A stretch of 64,000 bases of DNA, from NCBI RefSeq assembly GCF_029278605.1, contig NZ_CP119573.1:2662645-2726644 (forward strand), given 5' to 3'. Shown here one piece after another: positions 1 to 8,619 of this stretch. The position numbers were made by a program, and so were the translations under genes. This DNA is from Cupriavidus sp. WKF15. GTDB lineage: Bacteria > Pseudomonadota > Gammaproteobacteria > Burkholderiales > Burkholderiaceae. Position 1 is the stretch's first letter, and every line of letters begins with the position of its first letter. Below the pieces are notes generated by a model. The model saw nothing but the letters and a program-made list of their open reading frames with translations, did not search any database and was not told the origin of the DNA.

Positions 1-85
1 TCAGCCAGCGTGCCAGGTTGTAGGCAGCGTCGAGATGCGGCAGCGTTACCTCCGCGAAATGGCTGGACTCGTCAGTAGCGTTCAC
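1..85 (-). CDS. ECF-type RNA polymerase sigma factor, N-terminal fragment cut by the window edge
   Basis: Reading leftwards from a GTG at 85, 28 codons are visible before the window ends. The peptide contains PHLDAAYNLARWL, the typical start of sigma-70 region 2 in beta-proteobacterial ECF sigma factors, which bind core RNA polymerase and redirect it to stress promoters. A very good ribosome binding site (GAGGAGGG) lies just upstream of the GTG, which decides the start. The lipoprotein gene at 143-664 is 57 bp upstream on the same strand, so the two may be co-transcribed. No region 4 or anti-sigma gene can be seen. The family call rests on a short peptide, so the regulon is unknown. Confidence 0.6.
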   Translation of the reverse strand, partial: MNATDESSHFAEVTLPHLDAAYNLARWL

Positions 86-142
86 GGTGCCCTCCTCTGT
101 CTTGCACCTGTCCTACCGTCGGCCGCCGCGATTTATTCCGGA

Positions 143-664
143 CTACGATTCGTTCAGGAAGTCCGGAAAGACCTGCGTGAGCACCAACAGGCCGTCGGGA
201 TTGAAGTAGAAGTGCATGGTCGAGTACTGCACACTGTCCTGCGCAAAGCGATAGCTCCAGACCTTCCGCCGCATCAGCGGGAAATAGGAGGTTTCCGCGG
301 GCTTCCCGAAGTGGACCAGCACGTCCTGCATGGTCCACTCGCCGATCCTGGCCATGCCGAACTCTTCAGCGGTCAGCACCTGCCTGACACTGACGACGCG
401 CCCATCCGGCCCGATCTGGGCTGCCCATTTGGCTTCGCCCGGCGCGGGATAGAGCCAGCGGCGGGAACCATCCGGAAGCCGATAGACCTCGCGCGGCGCG
501 CCAAGCGTGGCTTGCAACTCCGCCTCGCTGGCGCCCGGCGCCACGGATTGCCACGCGGGACTTGCACAGGCGAACAGTAGGGCCGATGCAGCCAGCGCCG
601 GCAGCACCCTCGCATACCGGACGCGGTGCACCAGGCCGCGCCCGTCTGGGAATGTTGAAATCAT
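143..664 (-). CDS. Putative outer-membrane lipoprotein with BamE/SmpA-like repeats
   Basis: This 173-residue protein starts at the ATG at 664, preceded by CGGAG; the longer open frame upstream has no ribosome binding site. The N-terminus is basic, then hydrophobic, and ends in a lipobox (LLFAC, Cys33), so export and lipidation are expected. The mature part has two similar stretches (about residues 42-75 and 110-140) of the form APGASEAELQATLGAPREVY and MQDVLVHFGKPAETSY, which resemble the repeated fold of BamE/SmpA/OmlA lipoproteins. That similarity is by eye and the role is not known. It lies just upstream of the ECF sigma gene on the same strand and could be its partner or only a neighbour. 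Confidence 0.6.
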   Translation of the reverse strand: MISTFPDGRGLVHRVRYARVLPALAASALLFACASPAWQSVAPGASEAELQATLGAPREVYRLPDGSRRWLYPAPGEAKWAAQIGPDGRVVSVRQVLTAEEFGMARIGEWTMQDVLVHFGKPAETSYFPLMRRKVWSYRFAQDSVQYSTMHFYFNPDGLLVLTQVFPDFLNES

Positions 665-810
665 GGTTGAACTCCGACAGTCATGGTGAAACTCGCGATC
701 TCCCGATCCATGGCCGGCCAGGCGGCTTCGACCGCAAGATGCTGCGCGACGTTCGCGCGCCTGCGTGATGCGTGGCTTGCCACCGCAGCCACGAAGCCCG
801 CAGGCCTGTT

Positions 811-1128
811 TCATTGGGTGACGGTGGCCTGTGCCGGTCTGGCGGCCTCGGCTGTGGTGCCAGGCGCGGTGGCGGCTTGCGCTCGATGTTTCGCATCCAG
901 CTTCTGCAATGCCTGCTGCAGATTGTCCGGATACCGGGTTTCACCGGGAGCGGCAGGGTTGTAGCCAACGGCCTCCAGTTCCTGGAGCTCTCTCAGGATG
1001 CCGGCGCGCGTGACCTGGGGCATGTCGTTCGATGCCGCGGGTTGTGCTTGGGCAACGCCGGCAGCAAGGTAGATGGGCGACGCAATGGCGAGCGCGCGAT
1101 ACAGCCATTTCAACGATCTCGTTTTCAT
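811..1128 (-). CDS. DUF4148-type small secreted protein
   Basis: This 105-residue protein starts at the ATG at 1128 behind a clear AAGGAG. Residues 1-29 form a signal peptide ending AGVAQAQ. The mature part is short, polar and Ala/Gln-rich, with the LQELEAVGYNPA pattern typical of the DUF4148 family, which is abundant in Burkholderiaceae and has no known function. The protein is expected in the periplasm. It is divergently oriented to the adenylate cyclase gene at 1366, with about 240 bp between the two starts. Confidence 0.7.
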   Translation of the reverse strand: MKTRSLKWLYRALAIASPIYLAAGVAQAQPAASNDMPQVTRAGILRELQELEAVGYNPAAPGETRYPDNLQQALQKLDAKHRAQAATAPGTTAEAARPAQATVTQ

Positions 1129-1365
1129 CTCATAACTCCTTGGGAGGGGAAAAAAGCGCGCCTCTGTCCTTGGCGCGCTTGCATGCATAACCAGCGGGCT
1201 GTGCGCAAAATTCCCGCCGGCCCGCGAAGCGAGTGCAAGACGCGATTGGGAATAAAGTGGGAGCCGCGGCAGTCTAGCGAATGCCCCCTTGCCAGGTGCA
1301 TGAGGCAAGCGGGTCCGTGTGACACCGCCCATAGGCTCCGGTTCGGGATACGTGGAGGGCCGCGC

Positions 1366-3069
1366 ATGTCCGGATTTCCCTCTTTTCGCCGCTTGTGGCC
1401 AACCAGCGTGCGATCCGTGCGCCTGGCAACCGGCCTGGTGCTGTTCAGCTACGTCGGCACGCACCTGCTTAACCACGCTCTCGGAAATATTTCGCTCGCC
1501 TGGCTGGAGCGCGATCTGCTGGTCCAGAAGTTCATCTGGCAGGGGTGGGCCGGCACGATTCTCCTGTACGGCTCACTGGTCACGCATTTCTTCCTGGGAC
1601 TGTGGGCCCTGTACGAACGGCGCTCGCTGTACTGGACCCCCGGTGAAATGGCGCAACTGCTGCTCGGCTTGTGCATCCCTCCGCTGCTGGCCAACCACGT
1701 CGTGAATACGCGCATCGCCTTTGCCGAGTTCGGCCTGGACAAGGGCTATGCGCAGGTGCTGTACGCGTTCTGGATCGATTCCCCATTCTTTGCCCGGGTG
1801 CAGCTCGCGCTGTTGGTAGTCGCCTGGCTGCACGGGTGCTACGGCATCTGGTTCTGGCTGCGATTGAAACCATGGTTCGGCGCATGGCGGAGTGCGCTGA
1901 CGAGCGCCGCCGTCCTGCTCCCGGTGCTCGCGTTGCTGGGCTTCCTGCAGGGCGGACGGGAGGTGGTTGCCCTGGCGCAGGACCCGGTGTGGCGCGCCGC
2001 CGCGATCCGGCCGGCGACCATCGGCACACGACCGCAAAATCTGTGGCTTGCCAGGCTGCGCAATGATTTCCTGCTCTTCGATGGCGGCGCGCTGCTGCTC
2101 ATACTGGCCGCGCGGCTGGCGCGCAGGTTCCGGGAGCGCAGGGGTGGACGGTACGCCATCCTGTATCCCGGCGGGCGAAAGGTGCTCGCGCCGCGCGGAT
2201 TTTCGGTGCTCGAGGCCAGCCGCCTGGCCGGGATTCCTCATGCCAGCACTTGTGGTGGCCGGGCCCGATGCACGCTGTGCCGGGTCCGGGTACTCAGCGA
2301 CGTGCCGCTGCCAGCGCCCTCCGGGGCGGAGCGGCGTGTCCTGGAACGGCTGCGCGCGGACCCGCAGACATTGCGCCTGGCCTGCCAGTTGCGGCCGACC
2401 CACGATCTCTCGGTGTGGCCACTGGTACCGCCGGCAGCATCGGCTGCCTTCCTGCAGCGTCGTCAGCAGGATGTCATGCCACAGGAGCGCTTCGCCGCGT
2501 TCATGTTCGTCGACATGCGGGATTCGACCAGGCTCGCCGCGGCACAATTGCCGTTTGACAGCATTTTCGTGGTCAGCCGCTTCATGGGTGCGGTCTGCTC
2601 CGCGGTGGTCCAGGCTGGCGGTCAGCCGAACCAGTTTCTCGGCGACGCGGTGCTCGCAATCTTCGGCTTGAGCAGCGAACCCTCAACCGCCTGTCGACAA
2701 GCGCTTCGCGCCGTGCCGCTGGTAGCGGCCAGGATTGACGAGCTCAACGCCTTACTTCAACAGCAGTTGCAGATAGGAATCCGGTTTGGCATTGGATTGC
2801 ATTGCGGCCGCGCTGTCGTGGGGCAGATCGGGTTCAGCGAACATGTCACCTTCACCGCGATTGGCGATCCGCTGAACGTGGCCTCGAGGCTTGAACAGTT
2901 GACCAAGGAGATGGCGTGCGAGGCAATCGTCTCGGATCAGGTATTCCACCATGCCGGCGTTTCGGCCTCGGACCTGCCCGGCGTGGTTGCCCGCCTGCGG
3001 GGCCGCGATGAGCCGGTACCAGTCCGGGTGCTGTCCAAGGCATCGCAAATGCCAATGCCTGCGGCCTGA
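1366..3069 (+). CDS. Membrane-anchored class III adenylate cyclase with 2Fe-2S ferredoxin domain (CyaC-like)
   Basis: This 567-residue protein starts at the ATG at 1366 behind TGGAGGG; the open frame extends further upstream without a start signal. Residues about 20-250 hold roughly six membrane segments with conserved-looking histidines (H33, H37, H74, H111, H156), resembling the haem-b anchor of succinate:quinone oxidoreductases. Residues 262-355 form a plant-type ferredoxin domain with C296, C302, C305 and C340. Residues 375-540 are a class III cyclase domain with metal aspartates D383 (FVDMRDS) and D427 (FLGDAVLAIF) and the IGDPLNVASRL signature. This is the layout of CyaC from Sinorhizobium meliloti, a quinone/redox-responsive cyclase making cAMP. 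Redox control here is inferred from the layout. Confidence 0.8.
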   Translation: MSGFPSFRRLWPTSVRSVRLATGLVLFSYVGTHLLNHALGNISLAWLERDLLVQKFIWQGWAGTILLYGSLVTHFFLGLWALYERRSLYWTPGEMAQLLLGLCIPPLLANHVVNTRIAFAEFGLDKGYAQVLYAFWIDSPFFARVQLALLVVAWLHGCYGIWFWLRLKPWFGAWRSALTSAAVLLPVLALLGFLQGGREVVALAQDPVWRAAAIRPATIGTRPQNLWLARLRNDFLLFDGGALLLILAARLARRFRERRGGRYAILYPGGRKVLAPRGFSVLEASRLAGIPHASTCGGRARCTLCRVRVLSDVPLPAPSGAERRVLERLRADPQTLRLACQLRPTHDLSVWPLVPPAASAAFLQRRQQDVMPQERFAAFMFVDMRDSTRLAAAQLPFDSIFVVSRFMGAVCSAVVQAGGQPNQFLGDAVLAIFGLSSEPSTACRQALRAVPLVAARIDELNALLQQQLQIGIRFGIGLHCGRAVVGQIGFSEHVTFTAIGDPLNVASRLEQLTKEMACEAIVSDQVFHHAGVSASDLPGVVARLRGRDEPVPVRVLSKASQMPMPAA

Positions 3070-3231
3070 CGCAATGAACGATCGCGTCCGGTGCAGGGGA
3101 GCGCGCCCCTTCCGATGACGGCTGCCCCGCAAATGTAAGCGTCTGTAAATGTCGGCTGTCCGACGCACATTTCGCCATGGAGCCCGCAACCGCTTTGGTA
3201 CGATCGCGCTTTTCGTCCGCGCCCCGTCACT

Positions 3232-5439
3232 GTGAATCGCCACCCTGTCATTGTGTTTCGTGAGCTTTGCGCACGGTGGTTCGCCCACATCTGGCCGCTG
3301 GCAGCAGCCTGCAAGACGAGATTCCGACGCCTCCTGGATAGCGCCTGGCGCCGCATTCGCCGCCCGACACGACTGGGCATCGCCCTGACGCTTGCGGCCT
3401 TGTCGGCACTCTTCCTGCTGTGCACGGTCGCACTCATCCGCTCGACGCCGGCCCTCGGCGATATCCGCAAGGCCCGCATCGACCGGCCGGCCGTGATCGT
3501 ATCGGCTGACGGAAGAATCCTGGATGAACTCAAGCCGGTCAATCGCGAGTGGGTGCCGCTCCGGCAAATCTCGCCCTACGTCGTGGCGGCCTTGATCGCG
3601 ACGGAAGACCGCCGCTTCTATGACCATCCCGGCATCGACTGGAAGCGCACGGCGGCGGCGGCACTGCATACGCTTTCCGGCGACCGGCAAGGGGGTTCGA
3701 CGATCACACAGCAGCTCGCGCGCAACCTCTATCCCGACGATATCGGCCGCGCGCCAACGCTGCTTCGCAAGCTCAGGGAAGCCGTCACGGCCTTCAAGAT
3801 CGAAGCCGTGTACAGCAAGGACCAGATCCTCGAGACCTACCTGAATACGGTACCGTTCCTGTACAACGCCTACGGCGTGGAAATGGCCGCACGCACCTAC
3901 TTCGGCAAATCCGCCGACCGGCTCGATATACTTGAAAGCGCGACGCTGGTCGGGATGCTGAAAGCCAACAGCACCTATAACCCTGTCCTCAATCCCGAGC
4001 GCGCGCTGCAGCGGCGCAACACGGTACTCGGGCAGATGCACAAGTACGGCAAGCTCGGGGCCGATGCCTACGCCCGGCTCGAGCGGCAGCCGCTGCGCGT
4101 CGACTTCGCGCAGCAGACGGAGCGGCCGGGCGCCGCCCCGCATTTTTCGGCGCAGTTGCGCAAATGGCTGATCGCATGGGCGGATCGCAATGGCTACAAC
4201 CTCTACGCCGATGGCCTGGTCGTGCGCACGACGATCGATTTCCGCCTGCAAGCCATGGCAACGCAGGCGCTTGGCTGGCAGACGAACCAGCTGCAATGGA
4301 TCGCGGACCAGGCATGGAACGAGCGAACCGGCTGCTGGCCGGGCAATGACTTGTTCCAGGCGTTCATGCGGCAAACGTCCGACTACCGCGCCGCGCGCGA
4401 GGCTGGAAAAACAGACCGGAATGCACTGAGGGACCTCGCTTCCAACCCCGCTTTCGTTCGCGCGCTCTGCCGCAGCAAGACCCAGGTCCAGGCCGGATTT
4501 ATCGCGATCGATCCGCGCAGCGGTGATATCAAGGCATGGGTCGGCAGCACCGATTTCAGTGCCGAGCCGTTCGATCACGTGCAACAGGCGCGCCGCCAGC
4601 CGGGTTCGACATTCAAGCCGTTCGTCTATGGCGCGGCGTTCGCGGGCGGCGCCCGGCCGGGCGATACCATCGTCGACCGGAACGTGGCCATCCCCCTGCC
4701 CGATCATGCCATCTGGCGGCCGACCGACGCCGAACCGCCTACCGACCGGCCGATGACGCTGCGCGACGCGCTGGCGTTCTCGCGCAACCGCATCACGGCG
4801 CAGCTCATGCAAGCGCAGGGCCCGGAGAAGGTTGCAAGCCTGGCACGGGCGATGGGCGTACGCGAGAGCCCGCTCGAACCGGTGCCTTCGCTTGCGCTCG
4901 GCACGAGCCCGGTAACGCTCAGGGAAATGGTCTCGGCATACGCCACCATCGCCAACCGTGGCAACTACGTCGCGCCGCGCATGGTGACCCGCATCGAGGA
5001 CTCCCATGGCAAGGCCCTGGCCGAGTTTCCCAGCGCTGCGCCAGCCCAGGCGCTACCCGCGGGGGCCGCGCTGACGCTGGTCGACGTGATGCGCGATGTC
5101 GTCACGCGCGGCACCGGCTCGGACATCCGGTCGCGCTTCGGGATCCGCGCTGACGTGGCCGGCAAGACGGGAACGACGCAGGACAACGCCGATAGCTGGT
5201 TCATCCTCATGCACCCGCAACTCGTCGCAGGCGCCTGGGTGGGCTTCGACGATGGACGTGTCACGCTCGGCAGCTATTGGAGCCAGGGCGCGCGCAGCGC
5301 CCTGCCAATGGTGGGCGCCTTCTATGATATGGCGCTGCGCGCGAGAGCGATTGATCCCGGCGCACGCTTCAGCCCCGAGAAGCGCCCGCCTCCCGCCGCC
5401 AGGCCCCGACAGCATCGCTTCCTCTTCTGGCGGTTCTGA
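3232..5439 (+). CDS. Class A penicillin-binding protein (PBP1-type glycosyltransferase/transpeptidase)
   Basis: This 735-residue protein begins at a GTG at 3232; no strong ribosome binding site is visible, so the exact start is uncertain. A basic N-terminal stretch is followed by one membrane anchor (about residues 47-67). The GT51 glycosyltransferase domain carries EDRRFYDHPGIDW with catalytic Glu125 and the GGSTITQQLARNLY motif. The transpeptidase domain has S459 in STFK, an SRN motif and KTGTT (K645). It polymerises and cross-links peptidoglycan on the periplasmic face. The short C-terminus lacks an extra domain. It is probably an accessory PBP. It is convergent with leuD, with a strong hairpin between the two. 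Confidence 0.88.
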   Translation: MNRHPVIVFRELCARWFAHIWPLAAACKTRFRRLLDSAWRRIRRPTRLGIALTLAALSALFLLCTVALIRSTPALGDIRKARIDRPAVIVSADGRILDELKPVNREWVPLRQISPYVVAALIATEDRRFYDHPGIDWKRTAAAALHTLSGDRQGGSTITQQLARNLYPDDIGRAPTLLRKLREAVTAFKIEAVYSKDQILETYLNTVPFLYNAYGVEMAARTYFGKSADRLDILESATLVGMLKANSTYNPVLNPERALQRRNTVLGQMHKYGKLGADAYARLERQPLRVDFAQQTERPGAAPHFSAQLRKWLIAWADRNGYNLYADGLVVRTTIDFRLQAMATQALGWQTNQLQWIADQAWNERTGCWPGNDLFQAFMRQTSDYRAAREAGKTDRNALRDLASNPAFVRALCRSKTQVQAGFIAIDPRSGDIKAWVGSTDFSAEPFDHVQQARRQPGSTFKPFVYGAAFAGGARPGDTIVDRNVAIPLPDHAIWRPTDAEPPTDRPMTLRDALAFSRNRITAQLMQAQGPEKVASLARAMGVRESPLEPVPSLALGTSPVTLREMVSAYATIANRGNYVAPRMVTRIEDSHGKALAEFPSAAPAQALPAGAALTLVDVMRDVVTRGTGSDIRSRFGIRADVAGKTGTTQDNADSWFILMHPQLVAGAWVGFDDGRVTLGSYWSQGARSALPMVGAFYDMALRARAIDPGARFSPEKRPPPAARPRQHRFLFWRF

Positions 5440-5462
5440 TACTTGAGCGTAGCGCCCGGCTT

Positions 5463-5498
5463 CCGCCTCTTGCGCGACCTCAGGTCGCGCCGAGGCGG
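5463..5498. terminator. Strong hairpin between convergent PBP and leuD genes
   Basis: Outer arms CCGCCTC/GAGGCGG and inner arms GCGCGACCT/AGGTCGCGC form a nearly continuous stem with a one-base loop. The leuD stop codon lies in the loop region. There is no long T-run, so it may act as a bidirectional terminator or as an RNA 3'-end stabiliser. Confidence 0.55.
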
Positions 5499-6124
5499 TC
5501 GCGGGTGCGGCGTGCGACATTCCTTGTCCAGGGAAACGCGGACCAGTACTGGTCCGCGAACGCTTCAATCTCGGCCCGATGCCTGAGAGAGAGACCGATC
5601 ATGTCGAGTCCTTCGATGAACATGCGGCGGTGCCGTTCGGACAGCTGGAACGGATGCTCGCCCACGGGCGTCCTGACCCGCATGGCATCGACATCGATGG
5701 TGATGGTGTTGCCGCTGTCCGCATCGACGGCATTCATCAGTGGCTCGATGACTTCGCGCGGGAGCATCACGAGCAGCAACCGGTTATTCATCGCATTGGA
5801 GTAGAAGATCTCTCCATAGCTGGGCGCAATGACGGCCCGGATGCCGAATTGCTGCAGGCCCCATACGGCATGTTCGCGGCTCGATCCGCAGCCGAAGTTC
5901 GCGCCGCCGACCAGGATGCTCGTGCCCGCATACCCGGGGCGATTCAGCACGAAATCCGGACGCGGATTACCGCTCTCGTCGAAGCGGTGATCGTACAGGA
6001 TCCCCTGGTCGAGGCCCGCCTTGTCGATGCCGCGAAGAAACTGCTTCGGGATGATCTGGTCGGTGTCGAGGTTCTCGAAGCGGATGGCGGCCGCCTTGCC
6101 GGTGATTCGGGCGTGATCAGACAT
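5480..6124 (-). CDS. 3-isopropylmalate dehydratase small-subunit family protein (LeuD paralogue)
   Basis: This 214-residue protein starts at the ATG at 6124, with GGAG about 9 bases upstream inside the leuC end. Hallmarks are NLDTDQIIPKQFL and the GANFGCGSSREHAVW segment of the aconitase swivel domain, which contacts the substrate side chain. It overlaps the end of leuC by 8 bp, so the two subunits should be translationally coupled. It should pair with the large subunit to hydrate or isomerise a C4-branched hydroxy-diacid. The neighbours (Bug receptor, LysR regulator) argue for a catabolic substrate rather than leucine synthesis; this is inference. Confidence 0.85.
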   Translation of the reverse strand: MSDHARITGKAAAIRFENLDTDQIIPKQFLRGIDKAGLDQGILYDHRFDESGNPRPDFVLNRPGYAGTSILVGGANFGCGSSREHAVWGLQQFGIRAVIAPSYGEIFYSNAMNNRLLLVMLPREVIEPLMNAVDADSGNTITIDVDAMRVRTPVGEHPFQLSERHRRMFIEGLDMIGLSLRHRAEIEAFADQYWSAFPWTRNVARRTRDRLGAT

Positions 6125-7535
6125 TGGCAATCTCCAGCTTGCGGACGTCGGTAATCTTCCCGGTAATGGCCGCCGCTGCAGCCATGGCCGGGCTCATCAG
6201 GTGCGTAATGGCGCCGCGTCCCTGCCTGCCTTCGAAATTTCGATTGGTGGTCGAGGCACAGCGAATGCCGTCGGCCAGGACATCGTCATTCATGGCGAGG
6301 CACATGGAGCAGCCCGGTTGCCGCCATTCGAATCCCGCCGCCGTCAGGATCGCGGCAATCCCTTCACGCTCGGCCTGGGCTTTCACGGCGCCGGATCCCG
6401 GCACGACCATCGCCCGGACGCCGCTGGCCACCCGCTTGCCGCGCACGACGGCGGCCACCGCCCGGAGGTCTTCGATCCGGCCGTTCGTGCAGGAGCCGAT
6501 AAAGACATGCTGGATCGCGGTGCCTTCGAGCAATGTCCCGGGCGAGAGGCGGGTATAGGAAAGCGCCCGGTCGACGGCACGCTTGTCCGCTTCGTCCATC
6601 TGGTCTTCCGGGAACGGGATACGTCCGGAGACTGGCACCACCTGGTCAGGGCTGGTTCCCCAGGTCACATGGGGCTCGATCTCACCCGCGTCGAACGCGA
6701 AATCGAGGTCGTATTCCGCTTCGGCGTCGCTCTTCAGCGTCTCCCAGTACGCTAGCGCCGCTGTGCGCTGGGCTTCGTCCATATCCGGTGCGCGGCGCAG
6801 AACGTAGTTGGTCGACACCGCATCTGGCGCAATGAGCGCGCCGCGCGCAGCCGCTTCCACCGTCATGTTGCAAAGCGTAAATCGCGCCTCGACGCTGAGG
6901 TCCCGGATTGCCGAGCCGCAGTATTCAACCACGTAGCCGCGTGCCCCCTGAGCCCCGATCCTCCCGATGATCATCAGGATCAGGTCCTTGGCCGTCGTGC
7001 CTGCGGGAAGCTTGCCGTTCACGCGAATGCGCATGGTCCTGGCCATCCGGTAGACCAGCGTCTGGGTGGCGAGCACGTGCTCGACTTCGGACGTACCGAT
7101 GCCGAAGCCCAGTGCGCCCAGCGCGCCGTAGGTGGTCGTGTGGCTGTCGCCGCAAATGACCACCATGCCCGGGCGGATCATGCCGTGTTCGGGAGCGATG
7201 ACGTGCTCGATGCCTTGCAGCGCATCGTTCGTATCGAACAGCGGGATGGCGTGCTTCTCGCAGTTGGCCCGCAGGTTCGTCGCCTGCAGCGACGAGGCAG
7301 GATCCGCGATCACGCGAATCTTCGTGGGGTGCGTCGGGATGATGTGGCTGACAACGGAAACGTTCTGTCCCGGCATCAACACCGCGCGGTCTTGCTCGTG
7401 CAGCCCGGCAAAGGCCTGCGGACTCGTGTACTCGTTCATCAAGTGCAAGTCGCAGTACAGCAGGACGTTATCGTCATCGATCCTGGCGACAGTGTGAGAG
7501 TCGACCAGCTTGTTGTATAGAGTTCGTGGGGGCAT
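6117..7535 (-). CDS. 3-isopropylmalate dehydratase large-subunit family protein (LeuC paralogue, 4Fe-4S)
   Basis: This 472-residue protein contains the aconitase-family signatures CGDSHTTTYGALG, IGSCTNGR and GCSMC, whose cysteines would bind the 4Fe-4S cluster, and it has the normal LeuC length. I chose the ATG at 7535 (MPPRTLYNKL); an in-frame ATG at 7547 is also possible and neither has a strong ribosome binding site. The upstream Bug-receptor gene ends at 7555, so the order tctC-leuC-leuD looks like one operon. Candidate substrates are isopropylmalate, citramalate or alkyl-malates; the sequence does not choose between them. Confidence 0.88.
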   Translation of the reverse strand: MPPRTLYNKLVDSHTVARIDDDNVLLYCDLHLMNEYTSPQAFAGLHEQDRAVLMPGQNVSVVSHIIPTHPTKIRVIADPASSLQATNLRANCEKHAIPLFDTNDALQGIEHVIAPEHGMIRPGMVVICGDSHTTTYGALGALGFGIGTSEVEHVLATQTLVYRMARTMRIRVNGKLPAGTTAKDLILMIIGRIGAQGARGYVVEYCGSAIRDLSVEARFTLCNMTVEAAARGALIAPDAVSTNYVLRRAPDMDEAQRTAALAYWETLKSDAEAEYDLDFAFDAGEIEPHVTWGTSPDQVVPVSGRIPFPEDQMDEADKRAVDRALSYTRLSPGTLLEGTAIQHVFIGSCTNGRIEDLRAVAAVVRGKRVASGVRAMVVPGSGAVKAQAEREGIAAILTAAGFEWRQPGCSMCLAMNDDVLADGIRCASTTNRNFEGRQGRGAITHLMSPAMAAAAAITGKITDVRKLEIANV

Positions 7536-7554
7536 GGCTGCTACCATTTCAAGA

Positions 7555-8517
7555 TTATTCGGCGGTGATGCCGCGCTGCCTGATCAACTGGGCCCACATC
7601 GGCATCTCCTGTTCGAGTCGCTTGCGGGCCGCTTCCGGCGTTGTCGGCGTCGGTTCAAAACCTTCCTTGAGCATCCGGTCTTTCGTTGCCTGCGCCGTGA
7701 GCGTGGCATTCAGGGCTGCGTTCAGCTTGTCGATCACCGGCTTGGGCGTACCGGCCGGCGCGAATACCATGAACCACGTTTCAAAGTTGTAGCCAGGCAA
7801 TCCGGCTTCCGCCGCCGTCGGCACGTTCGGCAAGAGCGTCGACCGCTTCGAACCGGTCACGGCAAGCGCGGTGAGCTTGCCGGCGAGCACATGCTGCTGA
7901 GCCGCGGATACCACCGGGAAGCTCATATCGACCTGACCGGCGATCGTGTCGACGAGGGCCGGACCGCCGCCACGATAGGGAACGTGGACGATCGATACGT
8001 TTGCCACCGACTTGAACAGCTCGGCCGACATATGGAAGGTGCTGCCATTGCCCGCGGAGCCGTAAGTCATCTTGTCCGGCCTGGCTTTGGCGAGGGCGAT
8101 CAGTTCTTGCAGACTCTTCGCCGGGATCTTGTTGTTGACCACCAGGACATGCTGGGCCCCCGCGACCATGCCGATGGGAGCCAGGTCCTTCCGCGTGTCG
8201 TACGGCATGCGCGGGAACAGGCCGGGATTGATGGCCAGCGAAACCGTCTGCAGGCCAATGGTGTAACCATCAGCCGGCGACTTCGCGACCGCATCCACCC
8301 CGATATTGCCGCCCGCGCCGGCGCGGTTCTCGACAACCATCGTGCCGCCGAGGTTCTTCGACCACGCATCCGATACAAGCCGGGCGGCGATATCGGCGCT
8401 GCCCCCCGGGGCGTAAGGCACGATCAGGCGAATCGGCCGCTGCGGATACGACTGCGCCGACGCAGTTCCCAGAACTGCTGCACAGGCGACAAACGCGGCA
8501 AGGCGGGCAAGGCGCAT
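7555..8517 (-). CDS. Bug/TctC-family periplasmic substrate-binding protein
   Basis: This 320-residue protein starts at the ATG at 8517 behind AAAGGAGA. It has a signal peptide ending TASAQS and the typical Bug-receptor features: YPQRPIRLIVPYAPGGSAD near the mature N-terminus, VVENRAGAGGNIG, YGSAGNGS and HVPYRGGGPAL. Bug proteins bind carboxylates in the periplasm and either feed tripartite TctAB-type carriers or act in sensing. No TctAB membrane genes are adjacent. It is the first gene of the operon with leuCD and is divergent from the LysR gene, so it is probably induced with them by the same ligand. Confidence 0.87.
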   Translation of the reverse strand: MRLARLAAFVACAAVLGTASAQSYPQRPIRLIVPYAPGGSADIAARLVSDAWSKNLGGTMVVENRAGAGGNIGVDAVAKSPADGYTIGLQTVSLAINPGLFPRMPYDTRKDLAPIGMVAGAQHVLVVNNKIPAKSLQELIALAKARPDKMTYGSAGNGSTFHMSAELFKSVANVSIVHVPYRGGGPALVDTIAGQVDMSFPVVSAAQQHVLAGKLTALAVTGSKRSTLLPNVPTAAEAGLPGYNFETWFMVFAPAGTPKPVIDKLNAALNATLTAQATKDRMLKEGFEPTPTTPEAARKRLEQEMPMWAQLIRQRGITAE

Positions 8518-8583
8518 GGGGAGTCTCCTTTGAACATGTTTTTGTGCAACTGATCGTAGCACTTGCCCCCAGAATCATAATTT

Positions 8584-8608
8584 AGGCAAAATTCATTCTT
8601 TATTGCCT
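8584..8608. promoter_or_regulatory. Inverted repeat AGGCAA-N13-TTGCCT between tctC and lysR
   Basis: A perfect 6-bp inverted repeat with a 13-bp AT-rich spacer lies in the 102-bp divergent region, just upstream of the LysR start and overlapping the region where an autoregulatory site is expected. It is a candidate LysR operator, judged on position and symmetry only. Confidence 0.4.
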
Positions 8609-8619
8609 GGAGTTCATGA

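Noticed and set aside
2752..5007. 751-codon open frame on the minus strand opposite the penicillin-binding protein gene
   Set aside because: It is antisense to a gene with clear GT51 and transpeptidase motifs, is very Arg-rich and matches no family; it is a high-GC shadow.
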